64,000 nucleotides of DNA from Streptomyces malachitofuscus (GCF_014650055.1 NZ_BMUF01000008.1:338564-402563), one strand, 5' to 3'. Positions 46,272-55,428 are shown, counted from the first letter of the stretch. Notes: generated from the sequence alone by a model not told the origin. Translations and numbers: made by a program.

Positions 46272-46922
46272 TCAACTGAAGACGATCATCGACCCCTGCG
46301 CCAGGCTCCGTGTCGCCGCCGCGTGCAGACCCAGCCACACGTGGCGCTCACGGGCGAAGGGGCTGGGATCGTACGGGGCCGGCACCGCCGGCTCCTCCAG
46401 TTCCGTCGGGCCGCGCGGAGGCTCGGGAGCCGCCGGGGGGTTCGCCGGGTCGATGCCGATGGACGGGGCGACGAGCTCCAGTTCACGCAGCAGTGCGTGC
46501 GAGGAGCCCAACGGGCCGCCACCGGCGAGGAGTTCGTCGCTGGAGAGGGGGTCGGGGAAGTCGAGCGGGACGTACGCGCCCGCGTGGTCGTAGTGCCAGA
46601 CCAGGTGGGACTGCTGGGCCGTCGTCTCGAACATCTCCAGCAACTGCTCGTAGTCACCGCCCAGTTCGTCCACCGGCGTGACCGGCAGCCCGCACACCTG
46701 GAGCAGGTACACCCGGCGCAGGAAGTGCAGCGCGTCGTAGTCGAACCCCGCGACCGGAGCCACCTCGCCGTTCAGCCCCGGCATGTACTGGTACACCGGT
46801 ACCGGTGGCAGGCCCGCGTCGGCCAGCACCGCGTTGTACTGCGCGAGTTCCTCGGCGAACGGATTGTCGGGCGTGTGGCACAACACGTCGACGAGCGGTA
46901 CCAGCCACAGGTCACAGGCCAA
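46272..46922 (-). CDS. Conserved hypothetical protein (216 aa)
   Basis: It starts at a TTG (46922) with GAGGAG 7 nt upstream; no ATG or GTG fits as well. It is soluble and Pro-rich near the C-terminus, with LVPLVDVLCHTPDNPFAEEL, SHLVWHYDHAGAYVPLDFP and RHVWLGLHAAATRSLAQGS blocks. The middle VPLDFPDPL-type text suggests a carbohydrate- or ligand-binding protein, but I do not recognise a domain. It lies 45 bp downstream of the GntR regulator gene on the same strand and may be co-transcribed with it. Confidence 0.7.
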   Translation of the reverse strand: MACDLWLVPLVDVLCHTPDNPFAEELAQYNAVLADAGLPPVPVYQYMPGLNGEVAPVAGFDYDALHFLRRVYLLQVCGLPVTPVDELGGDYEQLLEMFETTAQQSHLVWHYDHAGAYVPLDFPDPLSSDELLAGGGPLGSSHALLRELELVAPSIGIDPANPPAAPEPPRGPTELEEPAVPAPYDPSPFARERHVWLGLHAAATRSLAQGSMIVFS

Positions 46923-46967
46923 AAGAGGGCTCCTCGCATCGCGCGGTCGTCGGGGTGGTCGTCCTGG

Positions 46968-47741
46968 TCAGGGAAGGGTATCCGCGCCCGGCCGGGGCGG
47001 CTCCCCCTGTGCGGACCGTTGTGCAGGTCCCTTACCCATCCCACCGGCCGTCAGGCCCTCGACGAGGGACAGCGAGTGCGCGTTGTACGCCTCCACGATC
47101 GCGCGGGCGGAATCGGTGTCACGGCGCACCAGCGCATCGACCAGATCGGTGTGTTCGGACCATAGCCGCCCCCGCAGATCGGGAATCCGCCGCAGATGCT
47201 GCACCGCGTACACCCATCCCTGGACGCGGAGCCGGTGCAGGAAGTCGGTGAGGTAGGGGTTCCCGAAGACGGACGCGAGTTCGCGCCAGAAGCGCAGGTC
47301 GTAGCCGATGAGCACGGTGACCTCGCCGGCGAGGGCGGCACGCTGGGCCTCCTCGCCGCGTCGGCGCACCCCCGCGAGGGCGGCGGCGACCCGGGGCTCG
47401 TCCGGCCGGAGCTCCGCCAGATGGCCCTCGGTCAGCGCGTGGAACATGCCGTCGATCACCAGGCTGCGGGCCTGGATCATGCCGCGGAAGTCGTCGGCGG
47501 AGTACTCGTGCACGCGAAAGCCCCGGTGCTGGTCGGCGTCGAGCAGCCCTTGCGCCGACAGGTCGACCAGGGCCTCCCGGACGGGGGTCGCGGAGACGCC
47601 GTACTGCTCGGCGATCTCCTTGACGGTGAACTCCTGCCCGGGCTGGAGCCGCCCTCCCAGCACCTCGTCACGGAGCGCGTCGGCGATCTGCTGCCGCAGG
47701 GTGCTGCGGGTCACGGCGCCAGTGCCGCTGCTGCCGGGCAT
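46968..47741 (-). CDS. GntR-family transcriptional regulator, FadR/FCD type (257 aa)
   Basis: An N-terminal winged HTH (LRQQIADALRDEVLGGRLQP, TVKEIAEQYGVSATPVREAL) and a C-terminal FCD ligand-binding helical domain (RSLVIDGMFHALTEGHL, LIGYDLRFWRELASVFGNPY, EHTDLVDALVRRDTDSARAI, where His and Asp may bind a metal). FCD regulators usually sense carboxylic or amino acids. The ATG at 47741 is chosen at the start of the conserved part; GGGAGA lies 10 nt upstream. The class III aminotransferase lies upstream on the same strand (47904-49259) and is a possible target. Confidence 0.92.
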   Translation of the reverse strand: MPGSSGTGAVTRSTLRQQIADALRDEVLGGRLQPGQEFTVKEIAEQYGVSATPVREALVDLSAQGLLDADQHRGFRVHEYSADDFRGMIQARSLVIDGMFHALTEGHLAELRPDEPRVAAALAGVRRRGEEAQRAALAGEVTVLIGYDLRFWRELASVFGNPYLTDFLHRLRVQGWVYAVQHLRRIPDLRGRLWSEHTDLVDALVRRDTDSARAIVEAYNAHSLSLVEGLTAGGMGKGPAQRSAQGEPPRPGADTLP

Positions 47742-47903
47742 GTTCGGGGCGTCTCCCTCATCGCGTTCGAGTGCCGTGCACGGTGAATGTCCGCGGGCAC
47801 GCCACCTTACGCGGTCGGGTGAGGGGCGGGACGTTCGAACGGGCACGAGGGGAAAGCCGCCTCGTGCCCGTCCCGGCCGGGTCACGCCGGCCCGCCCGCA
47901 CGG

Positions 47904-49259
47904 TTACGCCACGTAGCCGTCCGCCACGGTGAGGGCCGCGTCCAGCGCCGCCAGCCCTTCCTTCAGCTCCGCCTCGCTCGCGTTGCACGGCGGCACCACA
48001 TGGGTACGGTTCATGTTCACGAAGGGCCAGATGCCGCCCTCCTTCGCGGCGGCGGCGAAGGCGGCCATCGGGGCGTTCGCCTCACCGGCCGCGTTGTACG
48101 GCACCAGCGGCTCCCGGGTCTCCCGGTCGCGCACCAGCTCCAGCGCCCAGAACATGCCGACGCCGCGCACCTCGCCCACGCAGGGGTGCCGCTCGGCCAG
48201 CTCGCGCAGCCCCGGCCCGACGACGGAGGCACCGAGGGCCGCCGCGTTCTCGACGACGCCCTCCTCCGCCATGACGTTGATGGTCGCCACGGCGGCGGCG
48301 CAGGCCAGCGGGTGTCCCGAGTACGTCAGTCCGCCCGGGTAGGGCCGCTTGGCGAAGGTCTCGGCGATGGCTCCGTTGATGGCGACACCGCCCAGCGGCA
48401 CATAGCCGGAGTTCACGCCCTTCGCGAAGGTCATCAGGTCCGGCACGACGTCGTACAGGTCCGCCGCGAACCACTTCCCGGTCCGCCCGAACCCGGCCAT
48501 GACCTCGTCGAGCACGAGGACGATGCCGTACTTGTCGCACAGCTCGCGGACGCCGGCCAGGTAGCCGGCGGGCGGCAGCATGATGCCGGCCGTTCCAGGA
48601 ACGGTCTCCAGGATGATCGCGGCGACGGTCGACGGCCCCTCGAAGGCGATCGTCGTCTCCAGGTGCTCCAGCGCCCGCGCGCACTCCTGCTCCTCGGTCT
48701 CGGCGTAGAAGCGCGAGCGGTACAGGAACGGCGCCCAGAAGTGCACGACCCCGGCCGTGCCGCTGTCGGAGGCCCAGCGGCGGGGGTCGCCGGTGACGTT
48801 CACGGCCTGCTGGGTGCCGCCGTGGTACGAGCGGTAGGCGGAGAGCACCTTGGGGCGCCCGGTGTGCAGGCGCGCCATGCGCAGGGCGTGCTCCACGGCG
48901 TCCGCACCGCCGTTGGTGAAGAAGATCTTGTCCAGGTCGCCCGGGGTCCGCTCGGCTATCAGCCGGGCCGCCTCCGAGCGCGCCTCGACGGCGAACGCGG
49001 GCGCGAACGTCGTCATCCGGGCCGCCTGCTCCTGGATCGCGGCGACGACCTTCGGGTGCTGGTAGCCGATGTTCGTGTAGACGAGTCCGCTGGCGAAGTC
49101 GAGATAGCGCCTGCCGTCGTAGTCCCAGAAGTACGAGCCCTCCGCCCCGGCGACGGCGAGCGGGTCGATGAGCTCCTGCGCGGACCAGGAGTGGAACACA
49201 TGCGCACGGTCGGCGGCCTTGACGGCGGCGCCGGCCTCGGGGTTCGGCTGAGGGGTCAT
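47904..49259 (-). CDS. Class III PLP aminotransferase (451 aa)
   Basis: A fold-type I omega-aminotransferase: GSYFWDYDGRRYLDFASGL, FFTNGGADAVEHALRMAR, SYHGGTQQAVNVTGD, LVLDEVMAGFGRTGKWFA (PLP-Asp region), and PLP-lysine motif MTFAKGVNSGYVPLGGV. Members use beta-alanine, GABA, taurine or putrescine with pyruvate or 2-oxoglutarate; the substrate is not evident. The ATG at 49259 is 7 nt after TACCCT (49272-49267), so the transcript may be leaderless. It is divergent from the DJ-1/MarR pair. Confidence 0.93.
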   Translation of the reverse strand: MTPQPNPEAGAAVKAADRAHVFHSWSAQELIDPLAVAGAEGSYFWDYDGRRYLDFASGLVYTNIGYQHPKVVAAIQEQAARMTTFAPAFAVEARSEAARLIAERTPGDLDKIFFTNGGADAVEHALRMARLHTGRPKVLSAYRSYHGGTQQAVNVTGDPRRWASDSGTAGVVHFWAPFLYRSRFYAETEEQECARALEHLETTIAFEGPSTVAAIILETVPGTAGIMLPPAGYLAGVRELCDKYGIVLVLDEVMAGFGRTGKWFAADLYDVVPDLMTFAKGVNSGYVPLGGVAINGAIAETFAKRPYPGGLTYSGHPLACAAAVATINVMAEEGVVENAAALGASVVGPGLRELAERHPCVGEVRGVGMFWALELVRDRETREPLVPYNAAGEANAPMAAFAAAAKEGGIWPFVNMNRTHVVPPCNASEAELKEGLAALDAALTVADGYVA

Positions 49260-49359
49260 GCCGCCGAGGGTAGGCGGGGGCGGCGGGTCCGCGACATCGG
49301 CGGCCTGTCTGCGGTCGGGGGGTTTCCGCGACATGTTGTCGACGGCACCGGGAAGGTAG

Positions 49360-49395
49360 TTGACAGAATGCTGTCGTCGTGACAGGCTGCTGTCA
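49360..49395. promoter_or_regulatory. Promoter with two MarR-type palindromes
   Basis: A -35 TTGACA (49360-49365) and a -10-like CAGGCT (49383-49388) are 17 bp apart. Two palindromes cover them: TGACAG-AATG-CTGTCG (49361-49376) and TGACAG-GCTG-CTGTCA (49380-49395). They are expected operators for the MarR protein encoded by the second gene of the unit. They also lie about 100 bp from the divergent aminotransferase. Confidence 0.8.
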
Positions 49396-49438
49396 TATTC
49401 GGGGAGGCCCGACACTCGCCACCACCAAGGGAGCGGCC

Positions 49439-50044
49439 ATGACCCGCAAGCCCGTGCACCTCGCCCTCTACGACACCTACGCCGACTGGGAGACCGGTCA
49501 CACCACCGCCCACCTCGCACTCGCCGGCTACGAGGTGCGGACCGTCACCCCGTCCGGAGAGCCCGTCACCAGCGCCGGTGGACTCCGGGTGCTGTCCGAC
49601 CTCGCGCTCGGCGACCTGCGCCCCGAGGACAGCTCGCTGCTGATCCTCACCGGCGCCGCCCGCTGGGACGAGGGCGACGACCTCGCCCCCTTCGCCCGCA
49701 CCGCCCGTGCCTTCCTCGACGCCGGTGTGCCCGTCGCCGCGATCTGCGGGGCCACCGCCGGGCTCGCCCGGGAGGGGCTGCTCGACGACCGCGCGCACAC
49801 CAGCGGCGCGGCCCCCTACCTCGCCATGACCGGATACGCGGGCGCCGGGCGGTACGTCGAGGCCGACGCCGTCACCGACGGCGGACTCGTGACCGCGGGA
49901 CCCACCGAGCCCGTCGCCTTCGCCCGCGAGGTCTTCCGGCTGCTCGGCGCCTACGACGACAAGGTGACCGACGCCTGGTACCGACTGTTCCACGACTCGG
50001 ACCCGGAGGCGTACGCCGCGTACGAGGAGGCGCTGAGCCGGTGA
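49439..50044 (+). CDS. DJ-1/PfpI family protein (201 aa)
   Basis: A class I glutamine-amidotransferase-like fold: HLALYDTYADWETGHTTAHL, LSDLALGDLRPEDSSLLILT, and the nucleophile elbow AAICGATAGLAREGLL carrying the reactive Cys, with Glu near residue 19. Relatives act as glyoxalase-like enzymes, amidases or redox chaperones. AAGGGAG lies before the ATG. The MarR gene begins inside its stop codon (GTGA). The double palindrome at 49361-49395 implies MarR-controlled expression, perhaps by an electrophile or oxidant. Confidence 0.9.
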   Translation: MTRKPVHLALYDTYADWETGHTTAHLALAGYEVRTVTPSGEPVTSAGGLRVLSDLALGDLRPEDSSLLILTGAARWDEGDDLAPFARTARAFLDAGVPVAAICGATAGLAREGLLDDRAHTSGAAPYLAMTGYAGAGRYVEADAVTDGGLVTAGPTEPVAFAREVFRLLGAYDDKVTDAWYRLFHDSDPEAYAAYEEALSR

Positions 50045-50511
50045 GCCGTGAACGGCAGGACCTGCTCAGCCGGGGCGCGCTCTCCAGCTTCCGGCTGAAC
50101 GGCCAGTTCCTCGCGGTCGCCGAGGAACTGGCCCGCCCCGCCGGGATCACCGCCGCCTGGTGGCAGGTGCTCGGCGCGGTCCTCGGTGAGCCGCTGCCGG
50201 TGTCCGGGATCGCCAGGGCCATGGGCATCACCCGGCAGAGCGTGCAGCGCATCGCCGACCTGCTGGTGCAGCGCGGACTCGCCGAGTACCGGCCCAACCC
50301 GGCCCACCGCCGCGCCAAACTCCTCGCCCCGACCGACGAGGGCCGGGCCGCGATCCGCCGCATCGACCCCGGTCACGCGGCCTTCGCGGAACGGCTCGCC
50401 CAGGCGTACGAGAAGGCGTACGGGGAGGAGGAACTCGCCCGGGCGGTACAGGCGTTGGAACGGCTGTCCGAAGTGCTCGACGCGCTCGGCCCGCCTGTTA
50501 CGGAACCGTAG
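50041..50511 (+). CDS. MarR-family transcriptional regulator (156 aa)
   Basis: A winged HTH with SGIARAMGITRQSVQRIADLL (recognition region) and a wing RPNPAHRRAKLLAPTDEG; the C-terminal helices form the dimer interface. The GTG starts in a GTGA overlap with the DJ-1 gene. It is very probably the repressor that binds the two TGACAG-N4-CTGTCA palindromes before the operon. No conserved redox Cys is seen, so the ligand is open. Confidence 0.92.
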   Translation: MSRERQDLLSRGALSSFRLNGQFLAVAEELARPAGITAAWWQVLGAVLGEPLPVSGIARAMGITRQSVQRIADLLVQRGLAEYRPNPAHRRAKLLAPTDEGRAAIRRIDPGHAAFAERLAQAYEKAYGEEELARAVQALERLSEVLDALGPPVTEP

Positions 50512-50588
50512 ACAACGCCCATCCGCCCGGGCACCGGCCCGCCACTATCCTCGATCTGTTGCTCACTGCAGGGGGAGGCGGCGCAGCG

Positions 50589-52691
50589 ATGGACAAGCTC
50601 GGGGCCGGGGATCCACAGAGGATCGGGGCGTACCGGCTGCTGGCGCGGCTCGGCGCCGGCGGCATGGGGCAGGTCTACCTCGCGCGGTCCGACCGGGGGC
50701 GCACGGTCGCCGTGAAACTGGTCCGCGCGGAGTTGGCCCGGCAGGAGGAATTCCGGGCGCGCTTCCGTCAGGAGGTGCGGGCCGCCCGGCAGGTCGGCGG
50801 CGACTGGACGGCGCCCGTGCTGGACGCGGACACCGAGGCGTCCGTGCCCTGGGTGGCCACCGGGTATGTCGCCGGGCCCAGCCTCCAGCAGGTGGTCGGG
50901 CACGATCACGGGGCGCTGCCCGAACGTTCGGTGCGCATCCTCGGCGCCGGTCTCGCGCACGCGCTGAAGGACATCCACGCCGCCGGGATCGTCCACCGCG
51001 ACCTCAAGCCGTCCAACGTGCTCGTCACCATCGACGGTCCGCGCGTCATCGACTTCGGGATCGCGCGGGCGCTGGAGACGGTGACCGACGGCGGGCTCAC
51101 CCGCACCGGCGCGCTCGTCGGTTCGCCCGGCTTCATGGCCCCGGAGCAGGTGCGCGGTGACCGCATCACCCCGGCCTGCGACGTGTTCTGCCTCGGCTCG
51201 GTGCTCGCGTACGCCGCGACCGGCGCGCTTCCCTTCGGCACCGCCAACAGCGGGGTGCACGCCCTGATGTTCCGCATCGCCCAGGAGGAACCCGACCTGG
51301 AGCGGGTGCCCGAGGGCCTCGCCGAGCTCGTACGCGACTGTCTGCGGAAGGACCCGGCCGCGCGGCCCACCCTCGACCAGGTGCTGCAGCGCACCGGCGC
51401 GGAGGACACCGTCGTCGACGGCCGCTCCCGCGATCCCTGGCTCCCGAGCGCCCTGGTCGCCCAGCTCGGCCGCCACGCCGTACGCCTGCTCGACACGGAG
51501 GACCCGGAGGCGCCCGAGCCCTCGCCGGGCGGGCGGCAGGGGGCGGCCGGTCCGGGTGCTCCTGCCGGTCCGGGCGCCGGCCGGCCGGAGGCTGTTCCCG
51601 GTGTGCCGGTCGGGTGGCAGCCGGCCGGTGGTTCCGCGCCGCCCGCCGACGGGCAGCCGGGTGCGCCCGGGCCGTCCGGCTCCGGCCCCGGTGCCGGTCA
51701 GTCGGCGGCGCCCGCTGCGGGGCATCAGGTGCCGCCGGTGCCGGAGACGCCCGCCGCCGGGCAGCCGGCGGCGCCTGGAGCGGGGCCCAGCCCCGAACCG
51801 GACCCCGGCGCCGAGCTTCCGGGCGGTACTCCGGAGCACGCCCGGGCCGCCGACGACTCCGCCGCGCCGACGGCCCCCGCCCCGCCGCCGCCGGGACAGC
51901 CGGGCGTGAACCACCTCCCCACCCTGGTCGCCGGCCAGAACACCCCGACCCCGCCCCCCGGCCCCACCCCCGGCGGTGCGTACGGCCATGCCCAGCAGCA
52001 CCCCCAGCCGCCCGCGTACGGCTACCCGTACCACGGCTACGGGGCGGGCCAGACCCCGCCGTACGGCCCGCCGCCGTTCGTGCCCCCGCCGTACGGACCG
52101 GCGTCCGAGCCGCGCCGGGACGGCCGGTCCACCGCGCTGCTCGTCGTGATCGCACTGGTCGTCGCCCTCGCCGCGGGCGGCACCGTGTACGCGCTGATGA
52201 GCGGCGGCGACGGCGACCAGCGCGCCGGCGGCGACCCGTCGGCCCCCTCCTCGCCGAGCGGCGCGCCCCCGAGCACGGGGCCCACGCCCGGCACCGGGCC
52301 GTCGGCCGACACCGGGCAGCCGAGCACCTCCGCGCCGGCGAACGGCACCGTCCCCACGGAGTTCCTCGGCAGCTGGTCCACCACGATCGACAACGCGAGC
52401 GGGCAGCACAGCCGCCGGCTGACCGTGCAGCAGGGCGAGGTCGGCGACACGGTGATGTCCCTCGTCGCCGACGGGCCCACCGGAAACGGCACCTACCACT
52501 GCGTCTTCGAGGCCCGGCTCACCGGCAGCTCCGGCGGCACACTGGACATCGGTCCGTCGTCCGTCACGGTCGGCCGGCCGCGCAGCGCCTGCACCCCGGG
52601 TTCCGCGAGCGAGATCACCCTGCTCCCCGACGGCTCCCTGAGGCGCGTGAACACCGGCAACGGCGAACAGCTCACCTACACCCGCGACTGA
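50589..52691 (+). CDS. Receptor-type Ser/Thr protein kinase (700 aa)
   Basis: An N-terminal Hanks-type kinase domain (about 10-275): GAGGMGQVYLA loop, catalytic Lys43, HRDLKPSN with Asp138, DFG Asp155 and GSPGFMAPEQ activation segment. A long Pro/Ala/Gly-rich linker (about 300-510), one transmembrane helix (about 514-536) and a C-terminal extracytoplasmic domain of about 160 residues with two cysteines follow. It lacks PASTA repeats, so the sensed ligand is different from PknB-type kinases. The ATG at 50589 is chosen over the TTG at 50559 because the GAYRLL block is then normally placed. It is convergent with the SLATT-like gene. Confidence 0.94.
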   Translation: MDKLGAGDPQRIGAYRLLARLGAGGMGQVYLARSDRGRTVAVKLVRAELARQEEFRARFRQEVRAARQVGGDWTAPVLDADTEASVPWVATGYVAGPSLQQVVGHDHGALPERSVRILGAGLAHALKDIHAAGIVHRDLKPSNVLVTIDGPRVIDFGIARALETVTDGGLTRTGALVGSPGFMAPEQVRGDRITPACDVFCLGSVLAYAATGALPFGTANSGVHALMFRIAQEEPDLERVPEGLAELVRDCLRKDPAARPTLDQVLQRTGAEDTVVDGRSRDPWLPSALVAQLGRHAVRLLDTEDPEAPEPSPGGRQGAAGPGAPAGPGAGRPEAVPGVPVGWQPAGGSAPPADGQPGAPGPSGSGPGAGQSAAPAAGHQVPPVPETPAAGQPAAPGAGPSPEPDPGAELPGGTPEHARAADDSAAPTAPAPPPPGQPGVNHLPTLVAGQNTPTPPPGPTPGGAYGHAQQHPQPPAYGYPYHGYGAGQTPPYGPPPFVPPPYGPASEPRRDGRSTALLVVIALVVALAAGGTVYALMSGGDGDQRAGGDPSAPSSPSGAPPSTGPTPGTGPSADTGQPSTSAPANGTVPTEFLGSWSTTIDNASGQHSRRLTVQQGEVGDTVMSLVADGPTGNGTYHCVFEARLTGSSGGTLDIGPSSVTVGRPRSACTPGSASEITLLPDGSLRRVNTGNGEQLTYTRD

Positions 52692-52713
52692 CGGGACCCG
52701 CGCCCGGTGCGGC

Positions 52714-53460
52714 TCAGCGGGGCTCGGGCGGGCGTTGCCTCGGCATGTTCGGGCGCGCCGGTCCCGGCGGGGACGGGAAACGGCCGTGCGGCACGGAGCC
52801 CTCCGGGCGCCCCGCTCCCGCCAGCGCCGTCTGGACGCCCAGCGGCGCGCCACCGCTGCGGAACTCCACCATCCAGTCCGCCGTCTCGACGCGCACCAGC
52901 TCCGTCACGTCCTCCGAGAAGCGCCGCAGCACCGACAGGCACCGCTCGGCCGCCTCGCTCGCCGTGCCCTCCGTCGGGCCCAGCACCTCGCGGATGCATT
53001 CCGACGCCCAGTCGAACTGGAACGCCTGCAGCCGCCGGTGCACCGCCTGCGCCGTCGCCACGTCCCGCATCCAGCCGGACGTCATCCCGAAGAACCGGTC
53101 CCCGGCGACACACGCCACCGCGAGCAGCAGCGCCAGATATCCCCAGGGCGCGGACCCGTCGGCCACCCCGGTCAGGTCGAGCAGCGGCAGCGCCGCCCCG
53201 GTCAGCGCGCCCGCCGCGGTCCCGGTCCGCAGCGCCCACGCGCACCGCCGCTTCCACGCCCGGTCCTCGAGATACCAGGCGGCGGTGTCCAGCGCGCCGC
53301 GCTCCACCCACCGGTACAGCTCGTCCAGCCGGGCCGCCGGTTCGCCCCAGTCGCCGAGCGGGAACTCCCGCCCGGTCGGATCGCCCGGCCGCAGTCCGGC
53401 CGCCCCCTCGCCCCGCCGGTCCTGAGGCCGACCCTCGGGCTGCATCTCCGGCTGACCCAC
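52714..53460 (-). CDS. SLATT-like two-transmembrane protein (248 aa)
   Basis: It has a pair of hydrophobic segments (about 76-95 and 104-120), preceded by RLDELYRWVERGALDTAAWYLEDRAWKRR and followed by a long helical region (MRDVATAQAVHRRLQAFQFDW), the arrangement of SLATT domains. SLATT proteins are predicted pore-forming effectors in bacterial conflict systems when near nucleotide-sensing genes; this copy has no such partner and the C-terminal end is Pro-rich and low-complexity. The GTG start has GGGAG 7 nt upstream. It is convergent with the Ser/Thr kinase gene (22 bp between). Confidence 0.7.
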   Translation of the reverse strand: MGQPEMQPEGRPQDRRGEGAAGLRPGDPTGREFPLGDWGEPAARLDELYRWVERGALDTAAWYLEDRAWKRRCAWALRTGTAAGALTGAALPLLDLTGVADGSAPWGYLALLLAVACVAGDRFFGMTSGWMRDVATAQAVHRRLQAFQFDWASECIREVLGPTEGTASEAAERCLSVLRRFSEDVTELVRVETADWMVEFRSGGAPLGVQTALAGAGRPEGSVPHGRFPSPPGPARPNMPRQRPPEPR

Positions 53461-53766
53461 CCGGTATCTCCCTACTGAGCTGACCCCTGCTGACCCCTGC
53501 CGACCCTGCCCACCACGTTCCGTGCGCGCGCCGTGACACCTCGTGTCCGTCGCGTCGACCCTTCCTACCGCCCAATGGGTGGCCGCGTCGGGGGTTCGGG
53601 CCTTCTTTCCTCCGGAAGAAGGCCGTGATCAGGTATAGGGCCCTCAGTCGAACTCACCCGAAAGAGTGCTGGGGCGACGCCCGTCCGGACCACGTAGGCT
53701 CGTGCCGAACGGCAAAACCGTGAGAACCCGAAACACGGACCGACGGACCGACCAAGGAGCTGAATC
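53461..53766. other. Intergenic region with 9-bp hairpin and candidate ybaB promoter
   Basis: No gene seen. GGCCTTCTT and AAGAAGGCC (53599-53607, 53616-53624) form a hairpin with an 8-nt loop, possibly an insulating terminator or operator between the divergent units. TAGGCT at 53695-53700 is the most likely -10 box for ybaB-recR. Confidence 0.5.
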
Positions 53767-54108
53767 GTGATCCCCGGTGGTGGTCAGCCCAACATGCAGC
53801 AGTTGCTCCAGCAGGCCCAGAAGATGCAGCAGGACCTGGCCAGGGCGCAGGAGGAACTGGCGCGCACGGAGGTCGACGGCCAGGCGGGCGGCGGTCTGGT
53901 GAAGGCCACCGTCACCGGCTCCGGCGAACTGCGGGCGCTGAAGATCGACCCGAAGGCGGTGGACCCGGAGGACACCGAGACCCTCGCGGACCTGGTCGTC
54001 GCGGCGGTCCAGGCGGCCAACGAGAACGCCCAGGCGCTGCAGCAGCAGAAGCTCGGCCCGCTGGCCCAGGGACTGGGCGGCGGCGGTATCCCCGGTCTCC
54101 CCTTCTGA
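53767..54108 (+). CDS. YbaB/EbfC nucleoid-associated protein (113 aa)
   Basis: A small DNA-binding dimer of the YbaB/EbfC family: helical N-terminus (MQQLLQQAQKMQQDLARAQEEL), central strands (GLVKATVTGSGELRALKIDP) and helix TLADLVVAAVQAANENA; Gly-rich tail. GTG start with AAGGAG 8 nt upstream. Next to recR, as in many bacteria (the usual dnaX is absent here). Confidence 0.95.
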   Translation: MIPGGGQPNMQQLLQQAQKMQQDLARAQEELARTEVDGQAGGGLVKATVTGSGELRALKIDPKAVDPEDTETLADLVVAAVQAANENAQALQQQKLGPLAQGLGGGGIPGLPF

Positions 54109-54176
54109 CCTTTCTAAGACGGCCCGCGGGCCTCTACGGTACGTACTGAAGGCACATCAGGAAGGGCGGCAGTCCG

Positions 54177-54776
54177 TTGTACGAAGGCGTGGTCCAGGAC
54201 CTCATCGACGAGTTGGGGCGGCTGCCCGGCGTCGGTCCCAAGAGCGCGCAGCGGATCGCCTTCCACATCCTGCAGGCGGAACCGACGGACGTGCGGCGCC
54301 TCGCGCACGCGCTGATGGAGGTCAAGGCGAAGGTCCGCTTCTGCGCGACCTGCGGGAACGTCGCGCAGGAGGAGCAGTGCAACATCTGCCGCGACACCCG
54401 CCGCGACCCGGCCGTCATCTGCGTCGTGGAGGAGCCGAAGGACGTCGTGGCCATCGAGCGCACCCGTGAGTTCCGCGGCCGCTACCACGTCCTCGGCGGC
54501 GCGATCAGCCCGATCGACGGGGTGGGCCCCGACGACCTGCGCATCAGGGAACTCCTGGCCCGCCTGGCCGACGGCACGGTCACGGAGCTGATCCTGGCCA
54601 CGGACCCGAATCTCGAGGGCGAGGCCACGGCGACGTACCTTGCCCGCATGATCAAGCCCATGGGCCTGAAGGTCACCCGCCTGGCCAGCGGCCTCCCGGT
54701 GGGCGGCGACCTGGAATACGCGGACGAGGTGACCCTCGGTCGCGCCTTCGAGGGGAGACGACTCCTAGATGTCTGA
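54177..54776 (+). CDS. recR: Recombination protein RecR (199 aa)
   Basis: A mediator in RecFOR single-strand-gap repair. It has the N-terminal helix-hairpin-helix (LGRLPGVGPKSAQRIAFH), the Cys4 zinc finger (FCATCGNVAQEEQCNICRD), and the Toprim domain (VVEEPKDVVAIERTREF, LILATDPNLEGEATATYLA). The start is a TTG with GGAAGGG about 13 nt upstream; no better start fits the conserved MYEGVVQDLIDEL beginning. The next gene overlaps by 8 bp. It belongs with ybaB in one transcript. Confidence 0.97.
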   Translation: MYEGVVQDLIDELGRLPGVGPKSAQRIAFHILQAEPTDVRRLAHALMEVKAKVRFCATCGNVAQEEQCNICRDTRRDPAVICVVEEPKDVVAIERTREFRGRYHVLGGAISPIDGVGPDDLRIRELLARLADGTVTELILATDPNLEGEATATYLARMIKPMGLKVTRLASGLPVGGDLEYADEVTLGRAFEGRRLLDV

Positions 54777-55428
54777 CGCCACGCTGCACGCGACGCACCA
54801 GAACCCGGACGACTTCGCGGTCCAGATCGCCGACCAGATCGAGAGCTTCCTGGTCGCCGTCACGGAGGTCGCGAAGGGCGACGAGCCGGACTCGGCGGTC
54901 CCCTTCCTGCTCCTGGAGGTCTCCCAGCTCCTCCTGGCCGGCGGCCGCCTGGGCGCCCACGAGGACATCGTCCCCGACGAGCGCTACGAGCCCGACCCGG
55001 GCCCCGAGCCCGACGTGGACCAGCTTCGCGAGAACCTCGCCCGCATGCTGGACCCGATCGACGTCTACTCCGAGGTCTTCGACCCGTACGAGCCCCGCAA
55101 GGCGCCCGTCCCGGCCCGCATCTCCGACGACCTCACCGACGTCATCACCGACCTGCGCCACGGCATGGCCCACTACCGCGCCGGCCGCACGTCGGAGGCC
55201 CTGTGGTGGTGGCAGTTCTCCTACTTCTCCAACTGGGGCTCCACGGCCTCCGCGACGCTGCGCGCGCTGCAGTCGGTGGTCGCCCACGTCCGCCTGAACC
55301 AGCCCCTGGCCGAACTCGACGGCCTCGACACCGACCAGGGCATGGGCGACGACACCCTGGAGTTCGAGGCGGGCAAGGTCATGGCGGAGGAAATCGGCGC
55401 CCCCCTGGGCGTCCGCCCGGTCACCTGA
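54769..55428 (+). CDS. DUF5063 family protein (219 aa)
   Basis: The ATG lies 8 bp inside the recR stop. Conserved DUF5063 blocks are NPDDFAVQIADQIESFLVAV, PFLLLEVSQLLLAGGRLGAH, and AHYRAGRTSEALWWWQFSYFSNWG. It is cytosolic and helical with no known role; linkage to recR in actinobacteria suggests a DNA-repair or nucleoid role, which is inference. It is convergent with the ankyrin gene, with 7 bp between stops. Confidence 0.88.
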   Translation: MSDATLHATHQNPDDFAVQIADQIESFLVAVTEVAKGDEPDSAVPFLLLEVSQLLLAGGRLGAHEDIVPDERYEPDPGPEPDVDQLRENLARMLDPIDVYSEVFDPYEPRKAPVPARISDDLTDVITDLRHGMAHYRAGRTSEALWWWQFSYFSNWGSTASATLRALQSVVAHVRLNQPLAELDGLDTDQGMGDDTLEFEAGKVMAEEIGAPLGVRPVT

